Shown: positions 18,495 to 26,872 of the stretch, one piece after another
How positions within the stretch are numbered: position 1 is the stretch's first letter
Layout: every line of letters begins with the position of its first letter
DNA from: Candidatus Rhodoferax mariagerensis
GTDB taxonomy: Bacteria; Pseudomonadota; Gammaproteobacteria; Burkholderiales; Burkholderiaceae_C
Reading direction: 5' to 3'
Assembly (NCBI GenBank): GCA_016719055.1
Contig: JADKAW010000039.1
Span: 22,696-86,695 of the forward strand
Length of the DNA stretch: 64,000 nt
Translations under genes and position numbers: made by a program
Notes under the pieces: model-generated
Database searches by the model: none
The model's input: only the letters and a program-made list of their open reading frames with translations
What the model was told of the DNA's origin: nothing

Positions 18495-19719
18495 CATCGC
18501 CAATAAGATCCGTTGCCTGCTTGGCAATCTAGATCACATCGACGATGCTCCCGAAACGGTATTCCACCCCTTGCGCATCGATTTTCTGGCAAGCCTTTCC
18601 AATGCCCTAATGACCGATCCCCGTTCCAAAGCGTTTCCCGATGTCGTCACCTTCGCATTCTGGTGCCGTCGCGCAAATATCCAAAATCTGGCGAAGGCGC
18701 AGGACAAGACCCGGTTGCGCATCGGCCTCGGGCTGATCTTCCACGTCAGCCCAAGCAACGTACCGATCAACTTTGCTTACTCTTTGGTGTTTGCATTCCT
18801 CTCCGGAAATGCCAGCGTCGTGCGCTTACCGTCGAAGGAAGCCGCACAGGCAGACCTGTTGATTGACGCATTGGGAACACTGTTGGCCGACGACAAATAC
18901 GCACCGCTGCGCCCGACCATCCACCTAGTTCGATTTGGCCACGCCGACTACATCACCGAATTCTGGCTACGACACGCACAAGGCCGCATTGTCTGGGGAG
19001 GCGACGCCACGGTAGCTCACTTGCGCTCGCTAAAAATGCATCCGCGCTCGCGGGAGATTGCCTTCGTTGACCGTTACTCGCTCGCTGCCATCGCCGCCAA
19101 ATCCTTGCTGGATACCGACGAGGCCACACTGCATTCGCTCTGCACCGGTCTCTACAACGACATCTACCAGATGGATCAGAGCGCCTGCTCCTCACCGCAA
19201 TTGCTGGTATGGGTAGGCAGGAAAGAAGAAATTTACGCTGCACAATCCCGTTTGTGGCCAATGTTTGAAACCTATGTGCGTAGCAAATACACGTTGGAAC
19301 CGGTCAATGCAATGGATAAGTTCGTTGGCCTGTGCGGCGACGTGATCGACCACGCGAATGTGCTAGGAGTTACAGCCAACTCCCCCGTCCTCACGCGCGT
19401 CGCATTAAGTGAATTAGTGCCCCAACAATGGCAACAGCGCGGCTATTTTGGAACTGTGCATGAGGTTGCAGTTGATATTCTGGATGCCATTGCACCCATC
19501 ATAGACCCCAGATTCCAGACCCTTACCACCTTCGGATTCAAGCACGATTTACTCCGCAACTTTGTTACCGACAACCGGCTTGCCGGCATCGACCGCATTG
19601 TCCCCATTGGCCGTGCTTTGGATATGGGGTTTGTATGGGATGGATTTGACACGATTTCGTGCCTGTCGCGCTTGGTCGACATTCAACAGACAACTGAGAG
19701 CCCTGATGGAAACTTTTAG
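18475..19719 (+). CDS. LuxC-like acyl-CoA/acyl-protein reductase
   Basis: LuxC-family enzymes reduce an enzyme-bound acyl thioester to an aldehyde with NADPH. I prefer the GTG at 18475 with a GAGG site five bases upstream (414 aa); ATGs at 18409 and 18439 lie deeper in luxE. The aldehyde-dehydrogenase-like fold shows FHVSPSNVPINFAYS and GNASVVRLPSKE, and the nucleophile is Cys238 in DQSACSSPQLLVW. The overlap with both neighbours implies translational coupling. Confidence 0.88.
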   Translation: MIHTPANIANKIRCLLGNLDHIDDAPETVFHPLRIDFLASLSNALMTDPRSKAFPDVVTFAFWCRRANIQNLAKAQDKTRLRIGLGLIFHVSPSNVPINFAYSLVFAFLSGNASVVRLPSKEAAQADLLIDALGTLLADDKYAPLRPTIHLVRFGHADYITEFWLRHAQGRIVWGGDATVAHLRSLKMHPRSREIAFVDRYSLAAIAAKSLLDTDEATLHSLCTGLYNDIYQMDQSACSSPQLLVWVGRKEEIYAAQSRLWPMFETYVRSKYTLEPVNAMDKFVGLCGDVIDHANVLGVTANSPVLTRVALSELVPQQWQQRGYFGTVHEVAVDILDAIAPIIDPRFQTLTTFGFKHDLLRNFVTDNRLAGIDRIVPIGRALDMGFVWDGFDTISCLSRLVDIQQTTESPDGNF

Positions 19720-20170
19720 CCTCAACTGCGTCAAATTGCAGGAATACCAACCCAACCGCTATCCGTTTCTGATGATCGACCACGTCGATGCCGTCTGTCC
19801 CGGCAAGTTTGCGCGCGGCTACAAGCATCTGACTCTCAACGAATGGTTTTTCCCTGCCCACTTTCCTGGAGCGCCAAATATGCCGGGGGCTCTGCAACTG
19901 GAGGCGCTGGCGCAAATGCTGACAGTGGCGATCACGACATTACCCGGTCTCAAAGGCAAAGTGACGCACGCCTTGCAGCACACGGTGCGGTTCAAGAAGG
20001 AAGTGCTGCCGGGCAAGAGCTTTGTAATCGAGACCGAGGTGCTTTCGTGGAAGCGAGGCATCTGCAAGGGCCGGGGGGTCGGTTACACCGATGGTGAGGT
20101 GGCTTGCGAGGCAACCATGCTGATCACCATTCCCGAAATTCTCGAACAATATTTGCCAAAAAAACCCTGA
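19706..20170 (+). CDS. FabZ-like 3-hydroxyacyl-ACP dehydratase
   Basis: The 154-aa hot-dog protein starts at ATG 19706, overlapping the LuxC-like gene. The FabZ active-site motif is present: His52 in AHFPGAPNMPG and Glu66 in LQLEALAQM, with the same 14-residue spacing as in E. coli FabZ. It would dehydrate or bind a 3-hydroxyacyl chain on the neighbouring carrier protein. FabZ-like proteins in sugar islands sometimes act only in chain tailoring. Confidence 0.85.
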   Translation: METFSLNCVKLQEYQPNRYPFLMIDHVDAVCPGKFARGYKHLTLNEWFFPAHFPGAPNMPGALQLEALAQMLTVAITTLPGLKGKVTHALQHTVRFKKEVLPGKSFVIETEVLSWKRGICKGRGVGYTDGEVACEATMLITIPEILEQYLPKKP

Positions 20171-20173
20171 CAC

Positions 20174-21775
20174 ATGCCTGATATTGTCGACATCCTGATC
20201 GTCGGTTCCGGCGCAAGCGGTGCGGCAGCGGCGTGGAGTCTAAGCCAGTTGCAAGGTGTCAAGATCGTCTGCCTGGAGCAAGGTAGCGCGATGCGACCAG
20301 ACCACTACCCCAGCGTCTCCCTGGACTGGGAATTACGCCGGAACGATACCTACAACGTCAGCCCAAACATTCGCCAGCTGCAGGCCGACTACCCTATCGA
20401 CGATGCTGCCTCGCCTATCGCCATTGCCAACTTCAACGCAGTGGGCGGCAGCACTATTTTGTATTCGGGACACTTTCCGCGCTTTCACCCCTCCGACTTC
20501 AAGACTCGCTCGCTGGATGGAGTCGGCGACGACTGGCCCCTCTCCTACGCGGATCTCCAACCTCACTTTAAGCAGAACGAAGCCATGATGGGCGTGGCTG
20601 GGCTGGTGGGCGATACCGCCTATCCGGATTACGAAACCCTGCTCCCCCCGGTGCCGCTGGGTCCCATGGGCCGCAAGATGGCGGAAGCGTTCAACACGCT
20701 GGGCTGGCACTGGTGGCCATCCTACAGCGCAATTAACACACACAAGCATCAGGGACGTCCGGCATGTGTCAACCTCGGGCCTTGTAACACCGGCTGCGCA
20801 CAGGGAGCAAAAGCCAGCGTCGATGTGACTTACTGGCCACTCGCAAGACAAAATGGCGTGACTCTGGTAACCCACGCACGCGTGCGCGAGATCACGCTGG
20901 ATGCTTCAGGTCGTGCCAATGGTGCAATCTATCGCGATTCAAACGGCAGCGAGCACCACTTAAACGCACGCGTGGTTGTGCTGGCCTGCAATGGCATTGG
21001 TACGCCGCGATTGTTGCTTAACTCAAAATCCTCCGCGTTCCCTAATGGTCTCGCGAACGATAACGGGCTGGTCGGCAAGAACCTGATGCTGCACCCGCTC
21101 GGTTTCGTCGAGGGCGTGTTTGATCACGATCTGCGCTCCAGCTTTGGGCCACAAGGGTGTTGCCTCCTGAGCCAGCAGTTCTACGAAACAGACCATCGTC
21201 GGGATTTTGTGCGCGGGTACACAATGCAGATCCTACGTGGAGCCCCGCCAGTAGAAACTGCGACTGCAGGTTACTTCAAGCGTCAGATCGCGATAGGCAA
21301 GAACCATCATAAAAGTTTTCGTGATACCTTCAATCGGACGGCAGGCATCGCCATCATTTCGGAAGATCTCCCTGAAGTGCGAAACTGCGTTGAACTCGAT
21401 CTGGCAAACACGGACTCTCAAGGAATTCCCGGTGTCAAAGTGCATTACGCCTTGGGCGAGAACACCAAAAAAATGCTCACGCACGGCATCGAGATGGGCA
21501 AGCAGGTCTTCGATGCTGCGGGCGGCCAGGTGATTTCCGCCTTTGCTCCGGTGCGCCACACCGGCTGGCACTTGATGGGCACTGCGCGCATGGGTGACTC
21601 TGCTTCAAATTCGGTTGTGAATCGCTACGGACAAACGCACGCCGTGAATAACCTGTTTGTCGTCGACAGCAGCATCTTCGTTACAGCGGGCGCAGTCAAT
21701 CCGATGGCAACGGCACAAGCCCTGACGCTGTATGCTTGCGACCATATTAAGCGGCACTTGCCTGCCGAGTTGTAA
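20174..21775 (+). CDS. GMC family FAD-dependent oxidoreductase
   Basis: The 533-aa protein opens with the FAD dinucleotide motif DILIVGSGASGAAAAW and ends with the GMC C-terminal segment HTGWHLMGTARMGDS ... TAGAVNPMATAQALTLYA. The conserved catalytic His region is present. No signal peptide is visible. GMC enzymes oxidise alcohols of sugars or aliphatic substrates; the next gene encodes a small partner of the type seen with gluconate and sorbitol dehydrogenases. The substrate in this island is unknown. Confidence 0.88.
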   Translation: MPDIVDILIVGSGASGAAAAWSLSQLQGVKIVCLEQGSAMRPDHYPSVSLDWELRRNDTYNVSPNIRQLQADYPIDDAASPIAIANFNAVGGSTILYSGHFPRFHPSDFKTRSLDGVGDDWPLSYADLQPHFKQNEAMMGVAGLVGDTAYPDYETLLPPVPLGPMGRKMAEAFNTLGWHWWPSYSAINTHKHQGRPACVNLGPCNTGCAQGAKASVDVTYWPLARQNGVTLVTHARVREITLDASGRANGAIYRDSNGSEHHLNARVVVLACNGIGTPRLLLNSKSSAFPNGLANDNGLVGKNLMLHPLGFVEGVFDHDLRSSFGPQGCCLLSQQFYETDHRRDFVRGYTMQILRGAPPVETATAGYFKRQIAIGKNHHKSFRDTFNRTAGIAIISEDLPEVRNCVELDLANTDSQGIPGVKVHYALGENTKKMLTHGIEMGKQVFDAAGGQVISAFAPVRHTGWHLMGTARMGDSASNSVVNRYGQTHAVNNLFVVDSSIFVTAGAVNPMATAQALTLYACDHIKRHLPAEL

Positions 21776-21780
21776 TTAAT

Positions 21781-22209
21781 ATGATTGCCCTCATTCTCGA
21801 CACCTTCATTCCCGCAGAGCAGGAATTGGGCATGCCGTCTGCCTCAGCGATCGACTTTGATGGCTATGCGAATCGCTATGGTGTGCAGGATCTGGTGTCG
21901 CGTTACGCCGCGCTGGTCGATGCCGTCGCCTTCGAAAAACTGACCCAGCCCTTTTCGACACTAAGCGAAGGTGAACGACTGAACGTGATCAATGCCACTC
22001 GCGCCAAGGATATCCGCCTGTTTTCCGGCTTCATTACCCATGTCTTCAGGGCATACTATTCGGCTGCCGAAGTGCTCACCCTTGTCGGCGGCGGCGCGGT
22101 GCCACCTTTTCCAGATGGAAATGTACTGGAGAACGACGACTGGACTCAGCTAGAACCCGTGTACGAACGCGGCCCGATTTACCGCGCCGTGGAGGAACCC
22201 ACCGCATGA
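21781..22209 (+). CDS. Small partner subunit resembling gluconate 2-dehydrogenase subunit 3
   Basis: The 142-aa protein begins MIALILDTFIPAEQELGMPSA, the usual opening of gluconate 2-dehydrogenase subunit 3-like proteins (a dehydrogenase gamma-type partner of GMC flavoproteins). It lacks an obvious Tat or Sec signal, unlike many homologues, matching the signal-less GMC protein just upstream. It overlaps the following SDR gene by 4 bp. The identification is by short N-terminal pattern and context, so it is moderate. Confidence 0.65.
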   Translation: MIALILDTFIPAEQELGMPSASAIDFDGYANRYGVQDLVSRYAALVDAVAFEKLTQPFSTLSEGERLNVINATRAKDIRLFSGFITHVFRAYYSAAEVLTLVGGGAVPPFPDGNVLENDDWTQLEPVYERGPIYRAVEEPTA

Positions 22210-22949
22210 TGCTGCAAAGCAAAACCGCCGTGATCACGGGCGCTAGCCGAGGTATTGGCCGTACCGTGCTGGAAACTTTTGCTGCCCAAGGCTGTCGTCT
22301 TCTAGCATGCGTGCGGACACTGTCATCGCAAACTCTGGCCGATTTCGAGGTCATCCAGTCGAAATATGGCATCAAAATCACGCCGATCCTTCTTGATCTG
22401 GCCGATGAAGAATCGGTAAAGGATGCGGGGCGCACGATCGTCGGGCAAGCTGACACCATAGATATCATTGTCAACAACGCAGGCATCGCCAGCGGCGGGC
22501 TGTTCCAGATGACTTCAGTCACCGAGATGCGCAAGGTGTTCGAAGTCAATGTGTTTGCTCAAGTGCTGCTGACCCAGAGCTTGGCCCGCAAGATGACGCG
22601 GCAGAAATCAGGCTCCATTATCAATATTGCATCTACCGCCGCGCTGATTGCCACACCTGGCACACTGGTCTATGGCAGCAGCAAGGCTGCACTGGTGCGG
22701 GCGACTGAGAGCATGGCGACTGAACTCGGCGCATTCAACATCCGCGTCAATGCCATCGCGCCTGGCGTAACCCGTACCGAGATGTTCGACCAGATGACCG
22801 AAGCGGCACGCGACAGTCTGGTCAACCGCGGTGCGCTCAAGCGCCCTGCAGAACCGCAGGATATCGCCAATGCGGCGCTTTTCCTCGCGTCCGATCTTTC
22901 CACCTTCATCACCGGACAAGTGCTCCGCGTCGATGGAGGCATCGTTTAG
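22206..22949 (+). CDS. Short-chain dehydrogenase/reductase (FabG-like)
   Basis: A 247-aa classical SDR. The cofactor motif TGASRGIG is at 11-18, NNAG at about 90, the catalytic triad is Ser133, Tyr146 and Lys150 (VYGSSKAAL), and the C-terminus ITGQVLRVDGG is FabG-like. It could reduce a 3-oxoacyl-ACP or a keto-sugar. With the FabZ-like protein and ACP nearby, an acyl substrate is plausible. Confidence 0.9.
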   Translation: MMLQSKTAVITGASRGIGRTVLETFAAQGCRLLACVRTLSSQTLADFEVIQSKYGIKITPILLDLADEESVKDAGRTIVGQADTIDIIVNNAGIASGGLFQMTSVTEMRKVFEVNVFAQVLLTQSLARKMTRQKSGSIINIASTAALIATPGTLVYGSSKAALVRATESMATELGAFNIRVNAIAPGVTRTEMFDQMTEAARDSLVNRGALKRPAEPQDIANAALFLASDLSTFITGQVLRVDGGIV

Positions 22950-22959
22950 GAACTGCGAT

Positions 22960-23781
22960 ATGGACAAAAATTGCATCCGCGACACTGCGAAATTCATGCG
23001 CACCAAGATTCTTGATATCAGCCACCAATGCAACCTCAGTGCACACCTGGGTGGCGGTTTATCGATGGTGGAAATCATGGCAACGCTCTACAAAGGCGTG
23101 CTTCGTTACAAGGTGGAAGACCCTCGCTGGGAAGACCGCGACCGCTTCATCCTCAGCAAGGGCCATGGCGTACTTGGCTACTTCGCAGCGCTGCTCGCTG
23201 CGGGCTTTCTGACCGAAGAAAAATTCGCAACCTTTCAGACCAACGAGAGCGATCTTATCGCCCACCCGGTGATGAACCTCGATATCGGCATCGAATCTTC
23301 CAATGGCAGTCTTGGCCACGGACTATCCATGGCGATCGGTATTTCTCTGGCTGCCAAAAAAAAGGGCAAGGACTTCAAGTCCTACGTCCTGCTCGGCGAT
23401 GGCGAATGCAACGAGGGTTCGGTGTGGGAGGCGGTCATGTCTGCCGCGCAGTTGCAGCTCGACAACCTTACCGCGATCGTGGATTACAACAAGCTGCAGA
23501 GCGACGGAGACAGCCGCCAGATCATTGATTTGGGCAATCTTGAAGACAAGTTTGCTGCCTTCGGCTGGAACGTCTGCACGGTCGACGGCCATGATATTGA
23601 TGCCGTAGTCGCGGCATTCCAGCAAAAATTTGATCGCGTAGCTCCCAAAGTGATCGTCGCCAATACGGTCAAGGGTAAAGGTATCTCATTCATGGAAAAC
23701 AATAACGAGTGGCACCACAACCGCTTGACCAGAGGCAACTACGAACTGGCCCTTGCCGAGCTGGGAGTGGAGAATGTTTGA
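22960..23781 (+). CDS. Transketolase, N-terminal (thiamine-diphosphate) subunit
   Basis: The start is ATG 22960 with an AGGAA site; 273 aa. The protein matches the N-terminal third of transketolase: FILSKGHGVLGYFAALLA, GSLGHGLSMAIG and the ThDP motif GDGECNEGSVWEAVMSA ending in DYNKLQ. The pyrimidine-binding and C-terminal domains are on the next gene. Split transketolases of this kind occur in sugar and secondary-metabolite clusters, where they transfer two-carbon ketol units. Confidence 0.92.
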   Translation: MDKNCIRDTAKFMRTKILDISHQCNLSAHLGGGLSMVEIMATLYKGVLRYKVEDPRWEDRDRFILSKGHGVLGYFAALLAAGFLTEEKFATFQTNESDLIAHPVMNLDIGIESSNGSLGHGLSMAIGISLAAKKKGKDFKSYVLLGDGECNEGSVWEAVMSAAQLQLDNLTAIVDYNKLQSDGDSRQIIDLGNLEDKFAAFGWNVCTVDGHDIDAVVAAFQQKFDRVAPKVIVANTVKGKGISFMENNNEWHHNRLTRGNYELALAELGVENV

Positions 23782-24748
23782 GATTACCCCGGCCAACGCG
23801 CGAGCTTGGTCGCGTCTCGGTTCGCGCGGTGTCTTCGGGCAGGCCGTGCTCTCCATCGGCGACAAATACCCGGATCTGATGGTTCTGACCGCTGATCTGG
23901 GCAATTCCTCGGGGCTCGACCGGTTCAAGGCCACCTACCCTGACAAATTCCTGAACATCGGCATTTCCGAACAAAATCTGGTTGGCGTCGCGGCGGGGTT
24001 GGCAAAAGAAGGCTACAACGTCTTCGCCACCTCATTCGCACCCTTCATCTCAATGCGCGCCTGTGAGCATATCCGCATGAACCTCGGCTACATGGAAACG
24101 AACGTAAAGGCCGTGGCCATTGGAAGCGGTATTGTCATGGCCTTTCTCGGCAACTCGCACTACGGACTGGAGGATGCGGCCGTGATGCGCTCCATTCCCA
24201 ACCTCACAGTGGTGTGCCCCGCAGATTGTGCAGAGATCGTGAAGACGGTCTACGCCGCTGCCGAATTCAAGGGGCCAATGTACATCCGCCTCACCGGCGG
24301 GCCAAACAACCCGGTGGTATACAGCGAAGAATACGAATTCACCATTGGCAAAGCCATCCGCCTGCGCGCGGGCTCCGACGTTACCATTTTCGCCAGTGGC
24401 ACTATGGTGTATGAATCACTCGAAGCAGCAAAGGTGCTGGAGACCGAGGGTATTTCTACTGCGGTAATCAACATGCACACCTTGAAGCCGCTAGATACGG
24501 CCGCGATCGACGAAGCACTGAAAACATCAAAAGCCATCGTCACCGTGGAAGAACATTCAGTGATCGGAGGACTGGGCTCTGCTGTTGCAGAGTACACGAG
24601 CAAACTGAAAAACCGTCCACCTCAATTGACGCTAGGTCTTCCAGATTCGTTTATCGCGGCCGCCGATTATCGTTTCATGCTCGACAGACACGGACTGATC
24701 GGTCCGAAGATTGCTGTTTCGGCATCCAGCTTTATTGCCAACGCCTAA
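23774..24748 (+). CDS. Transketolase, C-terminal subunit
   Basis: The 324-aa partner starts at ATG 23774, overlapping the N-subunit gene by 8 bp. It contains the pyrimidine-binding domain with LNIGISEQNLVGVAAGLA (Glu for ThDP activation) and a C-terminal transketolase domain beginning near residue 195. The two subunits should form one enzyme. Donor and acceptor are unknown; see the finding on a possible aldehyde acceptor. Confidence 0.92.
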   Translation: MFEITPANARAWSRLGSRGVFGQAVLSIGDKYPDLMVLTADLGNSSGLDRFKATYPDKFLNIGISEQNLVGVAAGLAKEGYNVFATSFAPFISMRACEHIRMNLGYMETNVKAVAIGSGIVMAFLGNSHYGLEDAAVMRSIPNLTVVCPADCAEIVKTVYAAAEFKGPMYIRLTGGPNNPVVYSEEYEFTIGKAIRLRAGSDVTIFASGTMVYESLEAAKVLETEGISTAVINMHTLKPLDTAAIDEALKTSKAIVTVEEHSVIGGLGSAVAEYTSKLKNRPPQLTLGLPDSFIAAADYRFMLDRHGLIGPKIAVSASSFIANA

Positions 24749-24754
24749 TTTCAA

Positions 24755-26101
24755 ATGAACACATCTGCCGCCCCCCCAATTCGCCTCCACATTGGCGGCC
24801 ACAAGCCTATGGAAGGTTGGAAGAACCTTGATATCGCGCCTGGCCCCTACGTCGATTTCATCGGCGACTGCTCTGATTTGTCTCAGTTTGAGACCAATTC
24901 TATTGACGAACTTTATATCAGTCATGTACTCGAGCACCTTGGGCACGAGGGGGAATTCGAGCGTGCTCTGCAGGGTTTCTTCCGAGTGCTCAAACCAGGA
25001 GGCTCAATTTCGGTGGGCGTGCCGGACATACATGTCCTGTTTGAATTGTTTCTCGAGCCCAATACACCGCTAAGCATCAAATTTGGTGTGGTGAATATTC
25101 TCTTTGGAGGACAAAAGAACCCTTTCGACTTTCACAAAGCCGGATTTGATGAGGATCTGCTGCGTCACTTTCTTGAAGTGACTGGCTTTGTCGACGTAAA
25201 TCGCATCACCGATTTCGGCCTGATCGATGACTCCAGCACTTATGCGTACGCTGGACGTAACGTCTCCCTTAATGTGCGCGCAAAAAAGCCGGATAGATTC
25301 ACGATGGTGCAGCCTGCTAAAGGGGCGAGTCAGGACACTTCCGAGCGAAATGACATCGGGAAACAGGAAGTGCCGTTGATCTTCGGTCCTAGCTTCAACA
25401 TCCCCGACCAGTTCCTGCGCGACTTCTCGATGCAAGGGCGTACCCCCATCCTGATGCAGTTCCGCTATGAAACTTCGGAAGGCAACCTGACGTGGAGCAA
25501 GCAGTATTGGGACATGCTGCAACCGAAGATTGACCGCCTGATCCAGTCTGGTGAGCCAATTGGCTACAGTTCTGATCCACACATGATGACACTACTCAAT
25601 GCTTTCCCGGTAGCAGGCAAAAGTGTGGTCGTTATCGGGTCTGTACATCCGCTCTACGAGGCGATCATCGCGCGCGTGGGTGGCATCCCCTCCACGGTGG
25701 AATTCCGCAGGATCCACCATGACATACCGGGACTCAATACTTACACTGTCGAAGAATTTCAGAACATTGGTCTCCAATTCGATTGTGGCGTGACAATTAG
25801 CGCATTGGAACACGATGGCCTTGGCCGCTATGGCGATCCTATCGATCCGCTTGGCGACCTTAAGACAATGCAGTCCTATAAAAAAATCATTGCGAGGGGT
25901 GGCCTGATGTACCTCTCCGTACCAGTTGGACAGGATGCGGTATGCTGGAACTCGCACCGCATCTACGGACGTTATCGCTTGCCGATGCTGCTCGATGGCT
26001 GGAAGATCCTAGGACACGCGGGTTTCGAGGAAAGCCTTTTTGATCTGGGGCGACTTGGAGAAGACTACAAAGAACCCGTGTTTGTACTTGAGAACATTTA
26101 G
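24755..26101 (+). CDS. Fusion: SAM methyltransferase plus DUF268-like domain
   Basis: The 448-aa protein has an N-terminal methyltransferase-type domain (about 10-140: LHIGGHKPMEGWKNLDIAPG, ISHVLEHLGHEGEFERAL, FFRVLKPGGSISVGVPD). A linker follows, then a C-terminal domain (about 245-448) with SALEHDGLGRYGDPIDPLGD and SVPVGQDAVCWNSHRIYGRY, which I recognise as DUF268. Both halves look intact. DUF268 proteins are found near glycan genes; their chemistry is not established. Confidence 0.75.
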   Translation: MNTSAAPPIRLHIGGHKPMEGWKNLDIAPGPYVDFIGDCSDLSQFETNSIDELYISHVLEHLGHEGEFERALQGFFRVLKPGGSISVGVPDIHVLFELFLEPNTPLSIKFGVVNILFGGQKNPFDFHKAGFDEDLLRHFLEVTGFVDVNRITDFGLIDDSSTYAYAGRNVSLNVRAKKPDRFTMVQPAKGASQDTSERNDIGKQEVPLIFGPSFNIPDQFLRDFSMQGRTPILMQFRYETSEGNLTWSKQYWDMLQPKIDRLIQSGEPIGYSSDPHMMTLLNAFPVAGKSVVVIGSVHPLYEAIIARVGGIPSTVEFRRIHHDIPGLNTYTVEEFQNIGLQFDCGVTISALEHDGLGRYGDPIDPLGDLKTMQSYKKIIARGGLMYLSVPVGQDAVCWNSHRIYGRYRLPMLLDGWKILGHAGFEESLFDLGRLGEDYKEPVFVLENI

Positions 26102-26110
26102 CAAACTTCC

Positions 26111-26860
26111 ATGAACAATACCATTGTCCTTGTTCCTGTCTACAAGCCCACTCTGGAGGCTTATGAACAGTACTCGCTGGATCAGTCTCTGCTAGTTCTC
26201 CACAATCAGGAGGTGATGCTAATCGGTCCCGAAGGCCTGGACATCAGTTACTACACGGCACGATACCCGGGTATTCGTTTCCGTAGCTATGCGGCGAACT
26301 ATTTTGCTTCGATTGAAGGGTACAACCATTTACTGCTAAGTCAGTCGTTTTACATCGAATATCTGAGCTATGAATTTATGCTCATTTTGCAAACTGACGC
26401 CATTGTCCTGCGCGATGAGTTGGCGATTTGGTGTTCACGTCCATTTGACTATATTGGTGCGCCATTTCCATGTGGAATCGAAGTTTACGTAAACGCAGGA
26501 TGTTATGAGGGCATAAATGGCAAGAATGTCCGTGCACATGTTGGCAACGGTGGATTAAGTTTGCGCCGCGTACAAAAATGTTTATCTCTTATTGTTGAAC
26601 ACTCCATATTTTTGAATATTTTTTCACAAACAGGGTCAAGTGAGGATTTATTTTTTTCCCTAATGGGGCAATTGTCACAAGATTTCGTGCTACCCAATGA
26701 GATCATTGCCTCGCATTTTTCGCTTGAGCTACGTCCTTCCTACTATTTTCAGATTAATGGTGAAGTTCTTCCAATGGGAGGACACGCTTGGTGGAAGTAT
26801 GAGCCAGATTTCTGGAGCAAATTATTGCCAGACTCCCCTCTGCATGGGCACTTGCGCTGA
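26111..26860 (+). CDS. DUF5672-like glycosyltransferase-type protein
   Basis: The 249-aa protein has LILQTDAIVLRDELAIW (about 91-107, with a DXD-like acidic position), FDYIGAPFPCG and AHVGNGGLSLRRVQKC, all typical of DUF5672 proteins in glycan clusters. These are thought to be GT-A glycosyltransferases. It is the last gene of the plus-strand island and is convergent with the hlyD-like gene, 12 bp away. AT content rises in its second half. Confidence 0.72.
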   Translation: MNNTIVLVPVYKPTLEAYEQYSLDQSLLVLHNQEVMLIGPEGLDISYYTARYPGIRFRSYAANYFASIEGYNHLLLSQSFYIEYLSYEFMLILQTDAIVLRDELAIWCSRPFDYIGAPFPCGIEVYVNAGCYEGINGKNVRAHVGNGGLSLRRVQKCLSLIVEHSIFLNIFSQTGSSEDLFFSLMGQLSQDFVLPNEIIASHFSLELRPSYYFQINGEVLPMGGHAWWKYEPDFWSKLLPDSPLHGHLR

Positions 26861-26872
26861 AAAGTGGAATAA

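Noticed and set aside
17430..19719. Bioluminescence (lux) operon
   Set aside because: Only LuxE-like and LuxC-like genes are present; there are no luxA, luxB or luxD genes and the context is glycan synthesis.
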